From the NCBI GenBank assembly GCA_041671525.1, contig JBAZBJ010000006.1, positions 1 through 64,000 of the forward strand: 64,000 nucleotides of DNA, read 5' to 3'. Positions 47,194-55,573 of the stretch are shown one piece after another. The position numbers and the translations under genes were made by a program. This DNA is from UBA11098 sp041671525. GTDB lineage: Bacteria > Patescibacteriota > Minisyncoccia > Moranbacterales > UBA2206. The notes under the pieces were generated by a model, which was not told the DNA's origin, searched no databases, and saw only the letters and a program-made list of their open reading frames with translations. Within the stretch, counting starts at the first letter, position 1; each line of letters begins with the position of its first letter.

Positions 47194-47222
47194 ATACTAG
47201 CAGAAAAGGGGTGAAAAGTCAA
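47194..47222 (-). promoter_or_regulatory. Promoter of the 46302-44883 operon
   Basis: On the minus strand: TTGACT, 17 nt, TAGTAT. The leader contains GGGCC-ATT-GGCCC (about 47139-47153) and TGCCGAAAAGGCA next to the ribosome site. Confidence 0.5.
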
Positions 47223-47265
47223 TGGTCTAGTGGTTTTTGGCTAAAAAAAGCCATATTCTGGCATA

Positions 47266-47294
47266 TTGACTTTTTCTGAACGGTTTGCTATAGT
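47266..47294 (+). promoter_or_regulatory. Promoter of nusA
   Basis: TTGACT, 17 nt, TATAGT. The leader of about 100 nt has a row of GGAC words (47363-47395). Confidence 0.65.
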
Positions 47295-47404
47295 TGTTGT
47301 GTAATAGCAGTAGAGATTGAGTTCGCGGAAGCGAGCTTTTATTTTTAAGAAAATTAACAATAGGACGCATTGGACCGCTTGGACCAATTTGACCTATCAC
47401 ACGT

Positions 47405-48712
47405 ATGGCAAAAGCTAAAAAAGTGAAGAAGGAAGTTGATGCCCAGGCTGGTCGGCTGGGTGATTTTGGCAGCGCGATTTCCGCGTTGTGCGAAGAGAAG
47501 GGTATTTCCAAAGACAAAGTGATCGAAACGATCGAAGCGGCGTTGTCGGCGGCGTATAAAAAAGATTACGGCAAGAAAGGGCAGAACATCAAGGCCGTGT
47601 TTGACGAACGCACCGGTGGCACCAATTTTTTCTTGGTGAAGGAAGTGGTGGACGAAACTTTGCGCGAATTTGTGACGGAAGAAGAATTGGCGGAACGGGC
47701 CGCGCAACGCGAAGCTGACCGGGCTGAGGGGGTAAAGGAAGTAGAGGAGGAAAAGGTTGGAGCAGATGAAGAAAAGTTGCCACGTTTCAATCCGGAACGC
47801 GATTTGACTTTGGCAGAAGCGAAGGCAATCAAAAAAGGTGCCGCCATTGGCGATGTGCTTGAAATAGCGTTGGAAGCCAAAGCGGACTATGGTCGCGTGG
47901 CCGCTCAGACCGCCAAGCAAGTGATCATTCAACGGATCCGCGAAGCGGAACGAGATTCCATGTATGACGAATACAAAGACAAGGAAGGTGAAGTGGTCAG
48001 TGGCGTGGTGCAACGCATTGAAGGCCGCAATGTTTTCATCGACTTGGGCAAATCAGTTGGCGTGTTGTTTCCCTCTGAACAAGTGGAGCGTGAAACCTAT
48101 CGCATCGGGCAGCGTGTGAAAGTTTATATCCAAAAAGTCGAAGCGGGATCGAAGGGCCCTGGCATCACTCTTTCTCGTGTGCATCCAATGATGGTGCAAA
48201 AACTGTTTGAATTGGAAGTGCCGGAAATTTTCGCGGGCACCGTGCAGATCAAAGCGATCGCGCGTGAAGCCGGTGAACGCACCAAAATGGCCGTGGCTTC
48301 CGGTGAAGATGGCATCGATCCGATTGGGAGCTGCGTGGGACAAAAAGGCACGCGCGTGCAGGCGGTGATTGATGAATTGGGCGGCGAAAAAATTGATATC
48401 ATTTTGTGGAATGACGACAGTGCTAAATTCATAGCGGCGGCCTTGTCACCGGCCAAAGTTTTGAAAGTGGACATCAATGAAGCGGCGCAGGAAGCGGCCG
48501 TGTCCGTGCCGGATGACCAGTTGTCCTTGGCTATCGGCAAACGCGGACAAAACGTGCGTTTGGCGGCCAAGCTGACCGGCTGGAAGATCGACATCGTGGG
48601 CGTGAAAGCGGCCGGCGAAGCAGTGGAGGAAGTGGAAGAAATGCCAGCGGAGGAATCAGTGGAAGATGCTGCTGAGGTTTCAACGACGCCAGAAGACGAA
48701 TCAGACAAATAG
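47405..48712 (+). CDS. nusA: Transcription termination/antitermination factor NusA
   Basis: The 435-residue protein has an N-terminal RNA-polymerase-binding domain (about 15-90 and 140-185), an S1 domain (EGEVVSGVVQRIEGRNVFIDLGKSVGVLFPSEQ, about 198-270) and two KH domains (AIAREAGERTKMAV and DPIGSCVGQKGTRVQAVIDELGGEKIDI, then LSLAIGKRGQNVRLAAKLTGWKIDI). NusA controls pausing and termination. An acidic insertion (about 95-135) splits the N-terminal domain, and an acidic tail closes the protein. infB is elsewhere in the window, so the usual nusA-infB operon is broken. Confidence 0.96.
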   Translation: MAKAKKVKKEVDAQAGRLGDFGSAISALCEEKGISKDKVIETIEAALSAAYKKDYGKKGQNIKAVFDERTGGTNFFLVKEVVDETLREFVTEEELAERAAQREADRAEGVKEVEEEKVGADEEKLPRFNPERDLTLAEAKAIKKGAAIGDVLEIALEAKADYGRVAAQTAKQVIIQRIREAERDSMYDEYKDKEGEVVSGVVQRIEGRNVFIDLGKSVGVLFPSEQVERETYRIGQRVKVYIQKVEAGSKGPGITLSRVHPMMVQKLFELEVPEIFAGTVQIKAIAREAGERTKMAVASGEDGIDPIGSCVGQKGTRVQAVIDELGGEKIDIILWNDDSAKFIAAALSPAKVLKVDINEAAQEAAVSVPDDQLSLAIGKRGQNVRLAAKLTGWKIDIVGVKAAGEAVEEVEEMPAEESVEDAAEVSTTPEDESDK

Positions 48713-48745
48713 GACTAATAAAAAATAAATTTTAATTTTAAAAAT

Positions 48746-49276
48746 ATGAACTTATGGCATGACGTCCCATTGGGGGATAAAGCACCAGCAGAATTTAATG
48801 TGATTGTGGAGATTCCCAAGGGGTCAAAGAATAAATATGAGATTGACAAAGAAACCGGGCTCATCAAATTGGATCGCGCGATGAAATCATCACAAGATTA
48901 TCCGTTTGATTATGGTTTTGCACCGCAAACTTTGTGGGAGGATGGCGATGCGTTGGACGTGATCATTCTTTCAACCTATCCGCTTATGACAAATATTTTA
49001 GTGAAAGTCCGACCGGTGGCGGTGATGCATATGATCGATGGTGGCGAAGGTGACGATAAGGTGTTGGCAGTGCCGGTTGATGATCCGCGTTGGGACGACG
49101 TTAATGATTTGGCTGATATCAACAAGCATAACATTAAAGAGTACCAACATTTTTTTGAAACATACAAAGCAATTGAAAACAAAGAGGTGACAATCGATGG
49201 CTTCGAAGGACGAGAAAAAGCCATGGAAGCGGTGAACAAGAGTGTGGAGCTGTACAAGAAAAAGTTTAATAAATAA
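48746..49276 (+). CDS. ppa: Inorganic pyrophosphatase (family I)
   Basis: The 176-residue protein matches soluble family I pyrophosphatase: EIPKGSKNKYEIDKETGLIKLDR, YPFDYGFAPQT, the metal site EDGDALDVIIL (Asp residues about 66-71) and KVLAVPVDDPRW. It hydrolyses pyrophosphate from biosynthetic reactions. The length is the normal hexameric bacterial size. It lies 33 nt after nusA and probably shares its transcript. An R3 repeat follows. Confidence 0.96.
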   Translation: MNLWHDVPLGDKAPAEFNVIVEIPKGSKNKYEIDKETGLIKLDRAMKSSQDYPFDYGFAPQTLWEDGDALDVIILSTYPLMTNILVKVRPVAVMHMIDGGEGDDKVLAVPVDDPRWDDVNDLADINKHNIKEYQHFFETYKAIENKEVTIDGFEGREKAMEAVNKSVELYKKKFNK

Positions 49277-49283
49277 TCAGATT

Positions 49284-49391
49284 GTCATTCCGGACCTGCC
49301 TGCCGGCAGGCAGGCTTGATCCGGAATCTAATAGGAGCGTGGTGAAACTAGCCGGCTCCCAGTTAGATCCTGAAACAAGTTCAGGATGACA
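49284..49391. repeat. R3 repeat with a nested R2 palindrome
   Basis: GTCATTCCGGA to TCAGGATGACA, with R2 (CCTGCCTGCCGGCAGGCAGG) at 49295-49314. It ends 12 nt before the tig start. Confidence 0.85.
49295..49314. repeat. R2 palindrome
   Basis: A perfect 20-bp palindrome nested in the left arm of an R3 element. Confidence 0.9.
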
Positions 49392-49403
49392 TTTAGAATA
49401 ATC

Positions 49404-50687
49404 ATGATCAAGAAGTTAGCAAAGTCCAGAGTGGAGATGAAAATCACCGTGCCGCGTGAGCAGTGGGAAAAGTTTTTGGATCCGGTGGCGAGTGAAATTT
49501 CCAAGGAAATCAAGATTGAAGGCTTTCGGCCCGGCAAAGCGCCGCGCAAAATGGTGGAACAAAAAGTCGGCAAGGGTGTGATCCTGAACAACGCGGCGGA
49601 AAAAGCCGTGCAGAAAAGCTATGTCGAATATGTTGCTCAAGAAAAATTGGATGTGATTGGTTCTCCCGAAGTTGTGATTGAAAAGATCGAGGAAGGGACT
49701 GATTTGGAATTTGTGGCGACGGTCGCCGTGATGCCGGAAATGACAGTCAAAGACGGTTATCGCAAGGCGGTCAAAAAAATCAACGAAGCGCACAAGGATG
49801 ACACGGCGCAGCCGTCGGAAGATGACGTGCAGTTGGAACTGGACCGCTTGGCCAACAGTCGCGTGAAACTGGTGACGGTCAATCGCGCCGTGCAAAACAA
49901 CGACAGCACTGAAATTGATTTCACGGTGTTGGTGGATAACGTGCCAATCGAAGGTGGCACGAGCAAAAACCATCCCTTGGTGATCGGTAAAGGCGTGTTC
50001 ATTCCGGGTTTTGAAGAAAATCTGATCGGGATGAAAGAAGGCGAAGAAAAAGAATTCGAACTGGCCTTTCCGAAGGATTATCACAAAAAAGATCTGGCCG
50101 GCAAACTGGCGACTTTCAAAGTCAAAATTAATCTGGTGCAGGAACGGCAAACGCCGGCAGTGGACGATGATTTTGCCAAGTCTTTGGGGGCGTTTGATTC
50201 TTTGGAGGCGCTCAAAAAAAATATGCGCGAAGGCATGTCGGAAGAGAACAAAGAAAAAATGAAAGAAAAGAAACGCGGCGAGTGGATCGAAAAAATCATT
50301 GAAAATTCCGCGGTAGAATTGCCGGAAGTTTTGGTCCACCAGGAAATCCACCAGATGCTGCATGAATTTGACCAGCAATTGCGCGGCATGGGCATGGATT
50401 TGGAACGTTATCTGGAGCAACTGAAAAAGAGCAAGGCCGAGCTGGAAAAAGATTGGGAACCGCAAGCGGAAAAACGCGTGAAGTCAGCGCTGGCGCTCAA
50501 AGAAATTGCCAAACTGGAAGAAATTGTTATTGATTCCAAAGAAGTGGAGGCGGAAATGAACAAAACTTTGCAATATTACAAGAACGTCAAAAATATGGAA
50601 AAGAATATTGATATGGAAAGATTGTATACTTATACGAAGGGAACAATTGAAAATGAGAAGGTGTTTGAGCACTTAGAAAGGATGTAG
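49404..50687 (+). CDS. tig: Trigger factor
   Basis: The 427-residue protein has the ribosome-binding N-terminal domain (GFRPGKAPRKMVEQKVGK, the GFRxGxxP signature, about 40-50), a PPIase-like middle domain (NHPLVIGKGVFIPGFEENLIGMKEGEEKEFELAFP) and a helical C-terminal domain. It holds nascent chains at the ribosome exit. I start at the ATG at 49404, right after an R3 repeat. It is followed by clpP on the same strand, the common tig-clpP order, with a palindromic spacer between. Confidence 0.96.
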   Translation: MIKKLAKSRVEMKITVPREQWEKFLDPVASEISKEIKIEGFRPGKAPRKMVEQKVGKGVILNNAAEKAVQKSYVEYVAQEKLDVIGSPEVVIEKIEEGTDLEFVATVAVMPEMTVKDGYRKAVKKINEAHKDDTAQPSEDDVQLELDRLANSRVKLVTVNRAVQNNDSTEIDFTVLVDNVPIEGGTSKNHPLVIGKGVFIPGFEENLIGMKEGEEKEFELAFPKDYHKKDLAGKLATFKVKINLVQERQTPAVDDDFAKSLGAFDSLEALKKNMREGMSEENKEKMKEKKRGEWIEKIIENSAVELPEVLVHQEIHQMLHEFDQQLRGMGMDLERYLEQLKKSKAELEKDWEPQAEKRVKSALALKEIAKLEEIVIDSKEVEAEMNKTLQYYKNVKNMEKNIDMERLYTYTKGTIENEKVFEHLERM

Positions 50688-50712
50688 ATTGTTTATGCTA
50701 TTAAAAAATAAA

Positions 50713-50835
50713 CAAGGACGCTAATTTCTAATTTCCAATTCCTAATTTCTAAACAATTTCCAATGAATTAATTTCTAAATTTTGAAATTAAAACATTGTT
50801 TGAAAATTTAAAATTAAAAATTGAAAATTTATAAT
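50713..50835. repeat. AT-rich palindromic word cluster between tig and clpP
   Basis: AATTTCTAATTTCCAATTCC and similar words at the left, answered by AAAATTTAAAATTAAAAATT at the right. Confidence 0.55.
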
Positions 50836-50838
50836 CTT

Positions 50839-51435
50839 ATGATTAATAAAATTTCAAATCAATACTTGATTCCCACAGTCATCGAAAAGACCCATAACGG
50901 CGAGCGGGCGTATGACATTTATTCGCGGCTGCTCAAAGACCGGATCATCTTTTTGGGCGGGCCGATTGATGACGGCGTGGCCAATAGTATCATTGCACAG
51001 CTGTTGTTTTTGGATTCGCAAAATGCCAAGGAGGACATCAAGATCTATATCAATTCGCCCGGTGGCCAAGTGACTTCGGCGCTGGCGATTTATGACACGA
51101 TGCAATATGTCAAAGCGGACGTGGCGACCATCTGCATCGGGATGGCGGCTTCGGCCGCAGCGCTGCTGCTCACGGCCGGCGCCAAGGGCAAACGGAATGT
51201 TCTGCCCAACAGCGAAGTGCTGATCCACCAAGTCATGGGCGGGGCGGAAGGACAAGCCACCGACGTGGCGATCCACGCTAATCACATTTTGAAAATGAAA
51301 AAAAGGTTGAATGAAATTATGTCCAAGCACACCGGGCAATCGATTGCGAAGATTGAAAAAGATGCCGAGCGGGATTATTTTATGAGCGCGGAGGAGGCCA
51401 AGAAGTACGGGATTGTGGATAAGATTATAAAATAA
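50839..51435 (+). CDS. clpP: ATP-dependent Clp protease proteolytic subunit
   Basis: The 198-residue protein has the ClpP pattern: RIIFLGGPIDDGVAN, YINSPGGQVTSALAIYDTMQYV, catalytic Ser in GMAASAAALLL (about 98), His in LPNSEVLIHQVMGG (about 123) and Asp in ERDYFMSAEEAKKYGIVD (about 172). It forms the tetradecameric barrel that degrades proteins unfolded by ClpX or ClpA. No Clp ATPase gene is in the window. The ATG at 50839 is preferred; a TTG at 50821 lies in the repeat. A terminator follows. Confidence 0.96.
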   Translation: MINKISNQYLIPTVIEKTHNGERAYDIYSRLLKDRIIFLGGPIDDGVANSIIAQLLFLDSQNAKEDIKIYINSPGGQVTSALAIYDTMQYVKADVATICIGMAASAAALLLTAGAKGKRNVLPNSEVLIHQVMGGAEGQATDVAIHANHILKMKKRLNEIMSKHTGQSIAKIEKDAERDYFMSAEEAKKYGIVDKIIK

Positions 51436-51448
51436 ATTTGGGTAAATA

Positions 51449-51482
51449 AAAAAACTTCCAGAAATATGGAAGTTTTTTTTTG
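51449..51482. terminator. Terminator between clpP and gpmI
   Basis: AAACTTCCA, loop, TGGAAGTTTTTTTTT. It is usable by both convergent genes. Confidence 0.9.
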
Positions 51483-53051
51483 TTATTTTAAAATAGACAA
51501 TAAGCTTTCGCCGCTCATTTCGGGGGACTTGGGCAGGCCGAGCAGTTCCAGGACGGTCGGGGCGATGTCACTCAGGAGACCGGCCGCGTCGATGTTGTCG
51601 GCTGCTTCCGGGCGGCTGGTTTTGGAATGATTTTCACTGGTAATAAACCACAGCGGCACGGGATTGACGGAGTGTTCGGTGTCAACTTCGCCGGTCAGAA
51701 CATTTTTCAATTCTTCGGCGTTGCCATGGTCGGCGGTGATCAGAAGGCAGCCGTTCTTGGCGAGGATCGCCGGAATCAGCTTGGCCAGATTGGCATCCAA
51801 TGCCTCGGCGGCTTTGATGGTCGCGGCTTCATCACCAGTGTGACCAACGATATCGGCGTTGGCATAGTTGATCAAGATGAAATTATAACGATCTTTGTTA
51901 ACCAGCTCGATGACTTTGTTCGTTATTTCCTTGGCGCTCATCTCGGGTGTTTTGGCAAAGCTGTCGGTGTTGACGGAGGGGATGATGACGCGATCCTCGC
52001 GCGGGTAGGGTTCTTCCGCGCCACCGTTGAAAAAATAGGTCACGTGCGCGAATTTTTCCGTTTCCGCGATGCGCAGCTGATGCAGATTTTCGCGGCTGAT
52101 GATGTTGCCCAAAGTCTCTTTGGCCTTTTCCGGCGGAAAAGCTACGCTGACCGGCAATCCGGCTTCATATTGGGTCATGGTGACAAAATCCAAATTCTTG
52201 ATTTGTTGGCGTTTGAATTTGGCAAAGCCCGGCACGACGAAAGCTTCGGTGATTTGGCGCGCGCGATCTTCGCGAAAATTGAAAAATATGACCGAATCGT
52301 TGTCTTTGATCGTCGCGACCGGTTGACCATTCTCCGTGACAACCGCCGGTTCAATGTATTCATCGAAAATTTCTTTTTTGTATGAATCCTGCAGATAGAT
52401 CAACGGACTTGTAATTTGAACGCCTTGCCCATTGGCGAGAGCGTTGTAGGCTTTTTCGGTGCGATCCCAATTGTTGTTGCGATCCATGGCAAAATAGCGG
52501 CCACACACGGAAGCGATTTTGCCAACTTTGTACATGTTGAGCTTTTTTTGGATCTCTTGAACCACGTCGACGCCGGCAGTCGGGGAAGCGTCGCGACCAT
52601 CGGTAAAAATATGCAGAAAAAGTTTCTCCATTTTTTGGTCGCGCATCATTTCCAATAACGCGTAAAGATGATCTATATAGGAATGGACGCTGCCCTTGCT
52701 GACCAACCCCATGATGTGCAAGGCGGAATTTTTCTCGCGGGCATTTTCTATGGCCTTGAGGAATGTTTGGTTGCTGAAAAATTCCCCGTTTTGGACGGCC
52801 ATCGTGATGCGGGGCATGCTTTGGTAGATAATTTTGCCGGCGCCCAAGGTGATATGACCGACTTCGGAATTGCCGACCTCTCCCCACGGCAGCCCGACGG
52901 AAATGCCGGAAGCTTGCAGGGCGATGTGCGGATAAAATTGGTTTAGTTTATCAATGGTCGGCAATTTGGCTTCACTCAGGGCGTTGCCTTTGCCACTTTT
53001 GCCCAGACCCCAACCATCCAGAATGATTAAAACGACAGGTTTGTAGCTCAT
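51483..53051 (-). CDS. gpmI: 2,3-bisphosphoglycerate-independent phosphoglycerate mutase
   Basis: The 522-residue protein has the alkaline-phosphatase-fold pattern: LIILDGWG (metal Asp), GEVGNSEVGHITLGAGK (nucleophile Ser about 62), SYIDHLYALLEM, HIFTDGRDASPTAG, and late metal ligands in NYANADIVGHTG and LLITADHGNAEE. It interconverts 3- and 2-phosphoglycerate in glycolysis, using manganese. I choose the ATG at 53051 because MSYKPVVLI fits the family, and the upstream ATGs lie at or before the expected transcript start. It diverges from rny with overlapping promoters. Confidence 0.96.
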   Translation of the reverse strand: MSYKPVVLIILDGWGLGKSGKGNALSEAKLPTIDKLNQFYPHIALQASGISVGLPWGEVGNSEVGHITLGAGKIIYQSMPRITMAVQNGEFFSNQTFLKAIENAREKNSALHIMGLVSKGSVHSYIDHLYALLEMMRDQKMEKLFLHIFTDGRDASPTAGVDVVQEIQKKLNMYKVGKIASVCGRYFAMDRNNNWDRTEKAYNALANGQGVQITSPLIYLQDSYKKEIFDEYIEPAVVTENGQPVATIKDNDSVIFFNFREDRARQITEAFVVPGFAKFKRQQIKNLDFVTMTQYEAGLPVSVAFPPEKAKETLGNIISRENLHQLRIAETEKFAHVTYFFNGGAEEPYPREDRVIIPSVNTDSFAKTPEMSAKEITNKVIELVNKDRYNFILINYANADIVGHTGDEAATIKAAEALDANLAKLIPAILAKNGCLLITADHGNAEELKNVLTGEVDTEHSVNPVPLWFITSENHSKTSRPEAADNIDAAGLLSDIAPTVLELLGLPKSPEMSGESLLSILK

Positions 53052-53089
53052 TTTTTGTTTTTTTGTGAAATTAATTACGGCGTGCATAA

Positions 53090-53118
53090 ATTCTATCATT
53101 TATGCGGTGTTTTGACAA
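53090..53118 (-). promoter_or_regulatory. Promoter of gpmI
   Basis: On the minus strand: TTGTCA, 17 nt, TAGAAT. Its -35 box overlaps the -35 box of the rny promoter on the other strand. Confidence 0.65.
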
Positions 53119-53140
53119 AAAAGGTTTTCTGTAATAGTAT
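53112..53140 (+). promoter_or_regulatory. Promoter of rny
   Basis: TTGACA, 17 nt, TAGTAT. The leader is about 115 nt and includes TTAAGCC and an AATAAATT/AATTTATT hairpin. Confidence 0.65.
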
Positions 53141-53263
53141 TCAGAGGTAGAAAAAGAGCCGATTTAATAAATTATAACAAATTTATTGGTAAATTAAGCC
53201 ATTTTTTGGAAATTTAAATGCAAAATCCGAACGTGATTTATCAATTGAATAGAGAAAACTATT

Positions 53264-54796
53264 ATGGAAGGAACTTTAGTGATTCTTTTAGTGGGTTTTT
53301 TGTCCCTGGCGATCGGGGCAATCGCAGGGTACTTGACACGACAGTCCATTGCTAAAAAGCAACTGAACACGGCCGAAGGCAAGGCTTCGAAAATCATCGA
53401 AGAAGCCGAAAAAAATTCGCAGGAAGCGATCTTGGACGCCAAAAACAAAGCCGTGACGATCTTGGAAGATGCCAAAAAAAAGGAGTTGGAGCGGGAAAAT
53501 CAAATAGTGCGCCTGGAAGAACGTCTGGGCAAGCGGGAAGAAGTCGTCGATAAAAAGATGGAAGAGCTTGATCGTGGGCGTTCGATTTTGGAAAAAAAGG
53601 CGGACGAAATTCGCCAGATCAAAACCGAAGTGGAAGAAGCGCGTAAACAAGAATTGAAACGCTTGGAAAAAATCGCCGGCTTTTCTAAGGAAGAAGCTAA
53701 AAAAGTATTGTTGCAGTTGACGGAAGAAGAAAATCGCGATTTGATCGCCAAGAAGATCAAGGCTTTGGAAGCGCAGGGCAACGAAGAATTGGAGAAAAAA
53801 TCCAAAGACATCATGACGCAGGCGATCCAAAAATACGCCGGTTCGCACGCGGCGGACGTGACCACTAGCACGGTCAGCATCGCGTCAGACGAAATCAAAG
53901 GTCGCATCATCGGGCGGGAAGGGCGCAACATCAAAGCGCTGGAACGGTTGACCGGGATTGAGATCATTGTGGATGACACGCCGGAAGCAATTGTGATTTC
54001 CGGTTTTGATCCGATCCGACGGGAAATTGCCAAGATTGCCATTGAAAAATTGGTGGGCGATGGCCGGATCCATCCGACCAAAATTGAAGAGGCAGTGGAA
54101 TATGCCAAGAATGAAATCAACAAGAAAATCAAAGAAGCCGGAGAAGCGGCCGCCTATGACGTGGGTGTGCCGGGACTGGATCCGAAGTTGATCCAGATTT
54201 TGGGCCGATTACGTTATCGCACCAGCTATGGGCAAAACGCCCTGCTGCATTCCTTGGAGGTGGCACATCTCTCTGGCGCGCTGGCTGCAGAATTGGGGCT
54301 GGACGTGGCGCTGGCTAAGAAGGCTGGACTCCTGCATGATATTGGGAAAGCCATTGACCACGAGGTGCAAGGCACGCACATTGAAATCGGCATCAAGATT
54401 TTGCAGAAATTCGGTATGAGCAAGGAAGTCATTGACGCCATGAAAGCGCATCATGAGGATTATGCTTTTGAATCGCCCGAATCAATGCTGATTGCGGCGG
54501 CGGATGCGATTTCGGCCAGCCGACCGGGAGCGCGCAAGGACACGTTGGAAAATTATCTGAAGCGGCTCGGCGAATTGGAAGATGTAGCGAATTCTTTTGA
54601 GGAAGTGGAAAAGACTTATGCCATTCAAGCCGGGCGAGAAATTCGCGTTTTTGTCCGACCGGACAAGATTGATGATCTGGGCGCCATCAAACTTTCCCGC
54701 GCCATTGCGGACAAAATTGAGAAGGAATTGAAATATCCCGGGGAAATAAAGGTAAATGTTATTAGGGAGACCCGAGCGGTCGAATATGCTCGCTAG
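53264..54796 (+). CDS. rny: Ribonuclease Y
   Basis: The 510-residue protein has an N-terminal membrane anchor (LVILLVGFLSLAIGAIAGYL), a long coiled coil (about 30-200), a KH domain (DEIKGRIIGREGRNIKALERLTGIEIIVDD, about 207-240) and an HD domain with LLHDIGKAIDHE (about 361). RNase Y is the membrane-bound endonuclease that starts mRNA decay in bacteria without RNase E. All domains are complete and the length is normal. It is transcribed divergently from gpmI. Confidence 0.97.
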   Translation: MEGTLVILLVGFLSLAIGAIAGYLTRQSIAKKQLNTAEGKASKIIEEAEKNSQEAILDAKNKAVTILEDAKKKELERENQIVRLEERLGKREEVVDKKMEELDRGRSILEKKADEIRQIKTEVEEARKQELKRLEKIAGFSKEEAKKVLLQLTEEENRDLIAKKIKALEAQGNEELEKKSKDIMTQAIQKYAGSHAADVTTSTVSIASDEIKGRIIGREGRNIKALERLTGIEIIVDDTPEAIVISGFDPIRREIAKIAIEKLVGDGRIHPTKIEEAVEYAKNEINKKIKEAGEAAAYDVGVPGLDPKLIQILGRLRYRTSYGQNALLHSLEVAHLSGALAAELGLDVALAKKAGLLHDIGKAIDHEVQGTHIEIGIKILQKFGMSKEVIDAMKAHHEDYAFESPESMLIAAADAISASRPGARKDTLENYLKRLGELEDVANSFEEVEKTYAIQAGREIRVFVRPDKIDDLGAIKLSRAIADKIEKELKYPGEIKVNVIRETRAVEYAR

Positions 54797-54800
54797 GCAT

Positions 54801-54829
54801 TTGCTTTACTTGAAGCAAAATAGTAGAAT
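54801..54829 (+). promoter_or_regulatory. Promoter of the HU gene
   Basis: TTGCTT, 17 nt, TAGAAT. Confidence 0.55.
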
Positions 54830-54885
54830 AAGGTCAGACGACAAACATTCAATAATATTTTAAGCTAGGAAGGAAGGTGAGAAAT

Positions 54886-55167
54886 ATGGCAAATGTTAAT
54901 AAGGACGCTTTGGTAGACGCAATCTCTAAAAAGAATGATCTATCAAAAAAGGACGTGGAGACAGTGATTGACTCACTCGTGGACGAAATCACCAGCTCGA
55001 TCAAAGGCGGCAGCAAAGTAACTTTGACCGGTTTTGGAACCTTCAGAACTTCTGCGCGCGCGGCGCGGGAAGGCATCAACCCACAAACCAAAGCGAAGAT
55101 CCAAATCCCCGCAATGACCGTCCCAAAATTCACCGCCGGCAAGGCGTTGAAAGAGGCTGTCAAATAA
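54886..55167 (+). CDS. hup: HU-family DNA-binding protein
   Basis: The 93-residue protein has the HU/IHF pattern: MANVNKDALVDAISKKNDLSKKDVETVIDSL, GSKVTLTGFGTFRTSARAAREGINPQTKAKIQIPA, and FTAGKALKEAVK. HU bends and compacts DNA. The length is normal. Its start at 54886 is preceded by AGGAAGGTGAGAAAT, a good ribosome site. It is a single-gene unit with its own promoter and terminator. Confidence 0.97.
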   Translation: MANVNKDALVDAISKKNDLSKKDVETVIDSLVDEITSSIKGGSKVTLTGFGTFRTSARAAREGINPQTKAKIQIPAMTVPKFTAGKALKEAVK

Positions 55168-55189
55168 GCAGCGTTTATATCGATATAAA

Positions 55190-55220
55190 AATAAAATCCC
55201 CGGAAGGGGATTTTATTTTT
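55190..55220 (+). terminator. Terminator of the HU gene
   Basis: AAAATCCCC, loop GGAA, GGGGATTTTATTTTT. Confidence 0.9.
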
Positions 55221-55224
55221 GTTA

Positions 55225-55256
55225 TGGAGCGGGTAGGGGGCGTTCGATTCCCCTGC
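55225..55256. other. tRNA-Gly 3'-end fragment
   Basis: GAGCGGGTAGGGGG is repeated exactly at the 3' end of the real tRNA-Gly (from 55289). After it comes CGTTCGATTCCCCTGCC, a T-arm-like stretch in inverted orientation. It looks like a broken copy of the tRNA end, such as an old attachment-site-like remnant. Confidence 0.5.
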
Positions 55257-55258
55257 CA

Positions 55259-55286
55259 ACAAAAAAATCCCTATGGGATTTTTTTA
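55259..55286. terminator. Terminator of the tRNA-Pro/tRNA-Gly unit
   Basis: AAAAAATCCC, loop TAT, GGGATTTTTTT. Confidence 0.85.
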
Positions 55287-55289
55287 ATG

Positions 55290-55361
55290 AGCGGGTAGGG
55301 GGAATCGAACCCCCCTCCTCAGCTTGGAAGGCTGATATAATAGCCACTATACGACACCCGC
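55290..55361 (-). tRNA. tRNA-Gly(TCC)
   Basis: Acceptor GCGGGTG/TACCCGC, anticodon arm TCAGC-CTTCCAA-GCTGA, T-arm GGGGG-TTCGATT-CCCCC with a normal T-loop, discriminator T. Confidence 0.93.
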
Positions 55362-55387
55362 TTGTTGTTCAGTTGTGATTTACCGTG

Positions 55388-55458
55388 TCGGGGTGCAGAG
55401 AGTCGAACTCTGACTACTTGGTCCCAAACCAAGCGCGCTACCATTACACAACACCCCG
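55388..55458 (-). tRNA. tRNA-Pro(TGG)
   Basis: Acceptor CGGGGTG/CACCCCG, anticodon arm CTTGG-TTTGGGA-CCAAG, T-arm CAGAG-TTCGACT-CTCTG. Confidence 0.93.
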
Positions 55459-55559
55459 AAATTTATAAAATAAATACCTACTTATGAAGTTTATCGGGTT
55501 TTGCTTTTTTAGTCAATCCCGCGTTTGATAGTTGATGAGACAGAATCTTTTTACAAGTG

Positions 55560-55565
55560 TATAAT
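55560..55565 (+). promoter_or_regulatory. -10 box of the 55574 gene
   Basis: TATAAT 8 nt before the ATG. The -35 region is weak. A leaderless message is expected. Confidence 0.45.
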
Positions 55566-55573
55566 AGAGTGTG

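Noticed and set aside
49416..50465. Open frame of 349 codons antisense to tig
   Set aside because: The composition (Phe, His, Arg-rich) mirrors the Glu/Lys-rich trigger factor codons; the sense gene is certain.
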